51,760 bases of DNA, taken from positions 1-51,760 of IMG/VR virus record IMGVR_UViG_3300024319_000019; one strand, given 5' to 3'. The first letter of the stretch is position 1. Every line of letters starts with the position of its first letter. The notes under the pieces were generated by a model, which worked only from the letters and a program-made list of their open reading frames with translations, was not told where the DNA came from and did not search any database. This DNA is from a virus. The translations under genes were made by a program, and so were the position numbers. Shown piece after piece: positions 51,134 through 51,760 of the stretch.

Positions 51134-51319
51134 AAAGATTTTGAAAATAATATCAAACAAATAAAAGATAACGCATATCGACTTAGTTGGTACATGCGTG
51201 GCGGAATTTCAGTTGACCAAATACTTTACGATACTGACTTAGAAGATCACGATATTATTACCAGTATTATAAAAGACAATATTGAAAATACCAAAAACTC
51301 AAAGATGCCGTTGATTTAG
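51086..51319 (+). CDS. Frameshift-encoded C-terminal extension (tail assembly chaperone type)
   Basis: This frame opens after a TAG at 51056-51058 and has no ATG, GTG or TTG before conserved sequence, so independent initiation is unlikely. A -1 shift at the heptamer joins it to residue 276 of gp26, giving a product of about 353 residues. The 77-residue extension reads RTRLTSLEDSDILSLAKDF, then an AYRLSWYMRGGISVDQILYD block and ends NSKMPLI. The WYMRGG box resembles the frameshifted half of tail assembly chaperones such as lambda gpG-T. The stop is directly followed by the convergent stop of the next gene. The internal ATG in the WYMRGG box would lose half the domain. Confidence 0.75.
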   Translation, partial: RTRLTSLEDSDILSLAKDFENNIKQIKDNAYRLSWYMRGGISVDQILYDTDLEDHDIITSIIKDNIENTKNSKMPLI

Positions 51320-51760
51320 TTATTGCGGTCCTGCTTGAGCATCAGGATTTATAGGCATTCCAGGATCGCTAGAAGTTTCAGGATTAGCACCAGCTGATGG
51401 AGATGTATCCACTGTGTCATCTTCTCCATCATTTGTTACATCATCAGCATCCATAGGATTAAGATCCATTGTGCCTGCTAACAATACGTTTCTTCTACTG
51501 CTAGGTATATAAGGAACTAGCATACTTTCTTGGTTTGGTGGAAACAACAATGGGCCAAAAACCAGCTTGGCCCATTCACTCTCACTGTAGTACTCCCCTG
51601 TAACACCTTCAGTTTCAGTTGGATCAAATCCGTTTAATGCTTTAGCTAGTGCTCCAGTTCCAAATCTTCCATTAAGCATTTGATCAGCTGCATTTACAAC
51701 TCCAACTGCACTTCTTCCTGTACTGACAAAAATATCTTTGAATGTACTATCAACAATGAT
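51320..51760 (-). CDS. Unknown protein, N-terminus beyond the right edge
   Basis: This frame is open to the window edge. The visible 146 C-terminal residues begin IIVDSTFKDIFVSTGRSAVG and include GEYYSESEWAKLVFGPLLFPP, then the basic PYIPSSRRNVLLAG and a disordered acidic Pro/Ser/Asp-rich tail (DGEDDTVDTSPSAG, ending in PDAQAGPQ). An in-frame ATG at 51679 is probably internal, because the open frame continues upstream in the same style. I do not recognise the family. Its stop abuts the frameshift gene's stop in convergent orientation. A virion or tail role is likely from context only. Confidence 0.55.
   Translation of the reverse strand: MIVDSTFKDIFVSTGRSAVGVVNAADQMLNGRFGTGALAKALNGFDPTETEGVTGEYYSESEWAKLVFGPLLFPPNQESMLVPYIPSSRRNVLLAGTMDLNPMDADDVTNDGEDDTVDTSPSAGANPETSSDPGMPINPDAQAGPQ

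Noticed and set aside
1-51760. CRISPR array, insertion sequence, integrase or attachment site
   Set aside because: No direct-repeat/spacer pattern, transposase or integrase frame is visible. The repeats present are inside coding sequence.

Overview
The window is a contiguous piece of the virion-structure region of a large, AT-rich, T4-like contractile-tailed phage. Homologues of T4 gp4, gp13, gp14, gp15, gp16, gp17, gp18, gp19, gp20, gp21, gp22, gp23 and gp26 can be recognised from their protein sequences. Many octamers matching the T4 late promoter (TATAAATA and one- or two-base variants) sit in front of them. The style of the accessory proteins (giant trimeric-fibre-like proteins, acidic core protein, MptE-like protein, SGNH-like protein, short 'MALPATG' protein) is typical of marine T4-like phages such as cyanophages and pelagiphages. 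No gene seen here fixes the host, so the host is left open.

Layout from left to right. 1-5 kb (minus strand): the DNA-packaging and head-completion block, with large terminase gp17 (cut by the left edge), two conserved structural proteins, small terminase gp16, nuclease-like gp4, a small unknown and a tube-fold protein. 5-9 kb: tail tube gp19 and an oversized tail sheath gp18. 9-11 kb: a nucleotide-kinase-like protein, an SGNH-like protein and neck protein gp13. 11.2-14.5 kb (plus-strand island): gp14, gp15 and a Nudix hydrolase. 14.5-18.3 kb (minus): a repeat protein with glycosyltransferase character, a GT-A glycosyltransferase and two small proteins. 18.4-38.8 kb (minus): two adjacent giant fibre/baseplate proteins of about 3,630 and 3,133 residues that share modules. 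38.8-40.7 kb: three small structural proteins. 40.7-41.1 kb: the only long gene-free stretch, holding a leader and a probable independent non-coding RNA. 41.1-50.2 kb (minus): a cold-shock-like protein, capsid gp23, scaffold gp22, protease gp21, an acidic core protein, an MptE-like protein, a small conserved protein, portal gp20 and the tape measure. 50.2-51.3 kb (plus): gp26 and a second frame that appears to be reached by a -1 ribosomal frameshift. The right edge cuts an unknown minus-strand gene.

Together the genes build the prohead (gp20-gp21-gp22-gp23 and core proteins), fill it (gp16, gp17), finish and close it (gp4, gp13, gp14), and make the tail (gp15, gp18, gp19, tape measure, gp26 module) and its fibres. 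Expression appears to come mostly from late promoters separated by Rho-independent-type hairpins. One clear sigma-70-like promoter drives the candidate ncRNA.

The most notable observations are: (1) a complete -1 frameshift cassette in gp26 (slippery heptamer, 6-nt spacer, perfect 9-bp stem); (2) the orphan ncRNA with its own promoter and terminator; (3) an 876-residue protein built on an exact 100-residue repeat; (4) four genes whose late-promoter octamer ends only 4-5 nt before the ATG, implying leaderless messages; (5) a repeated 'KCxRD' module scattered through both giant fibre proteins.
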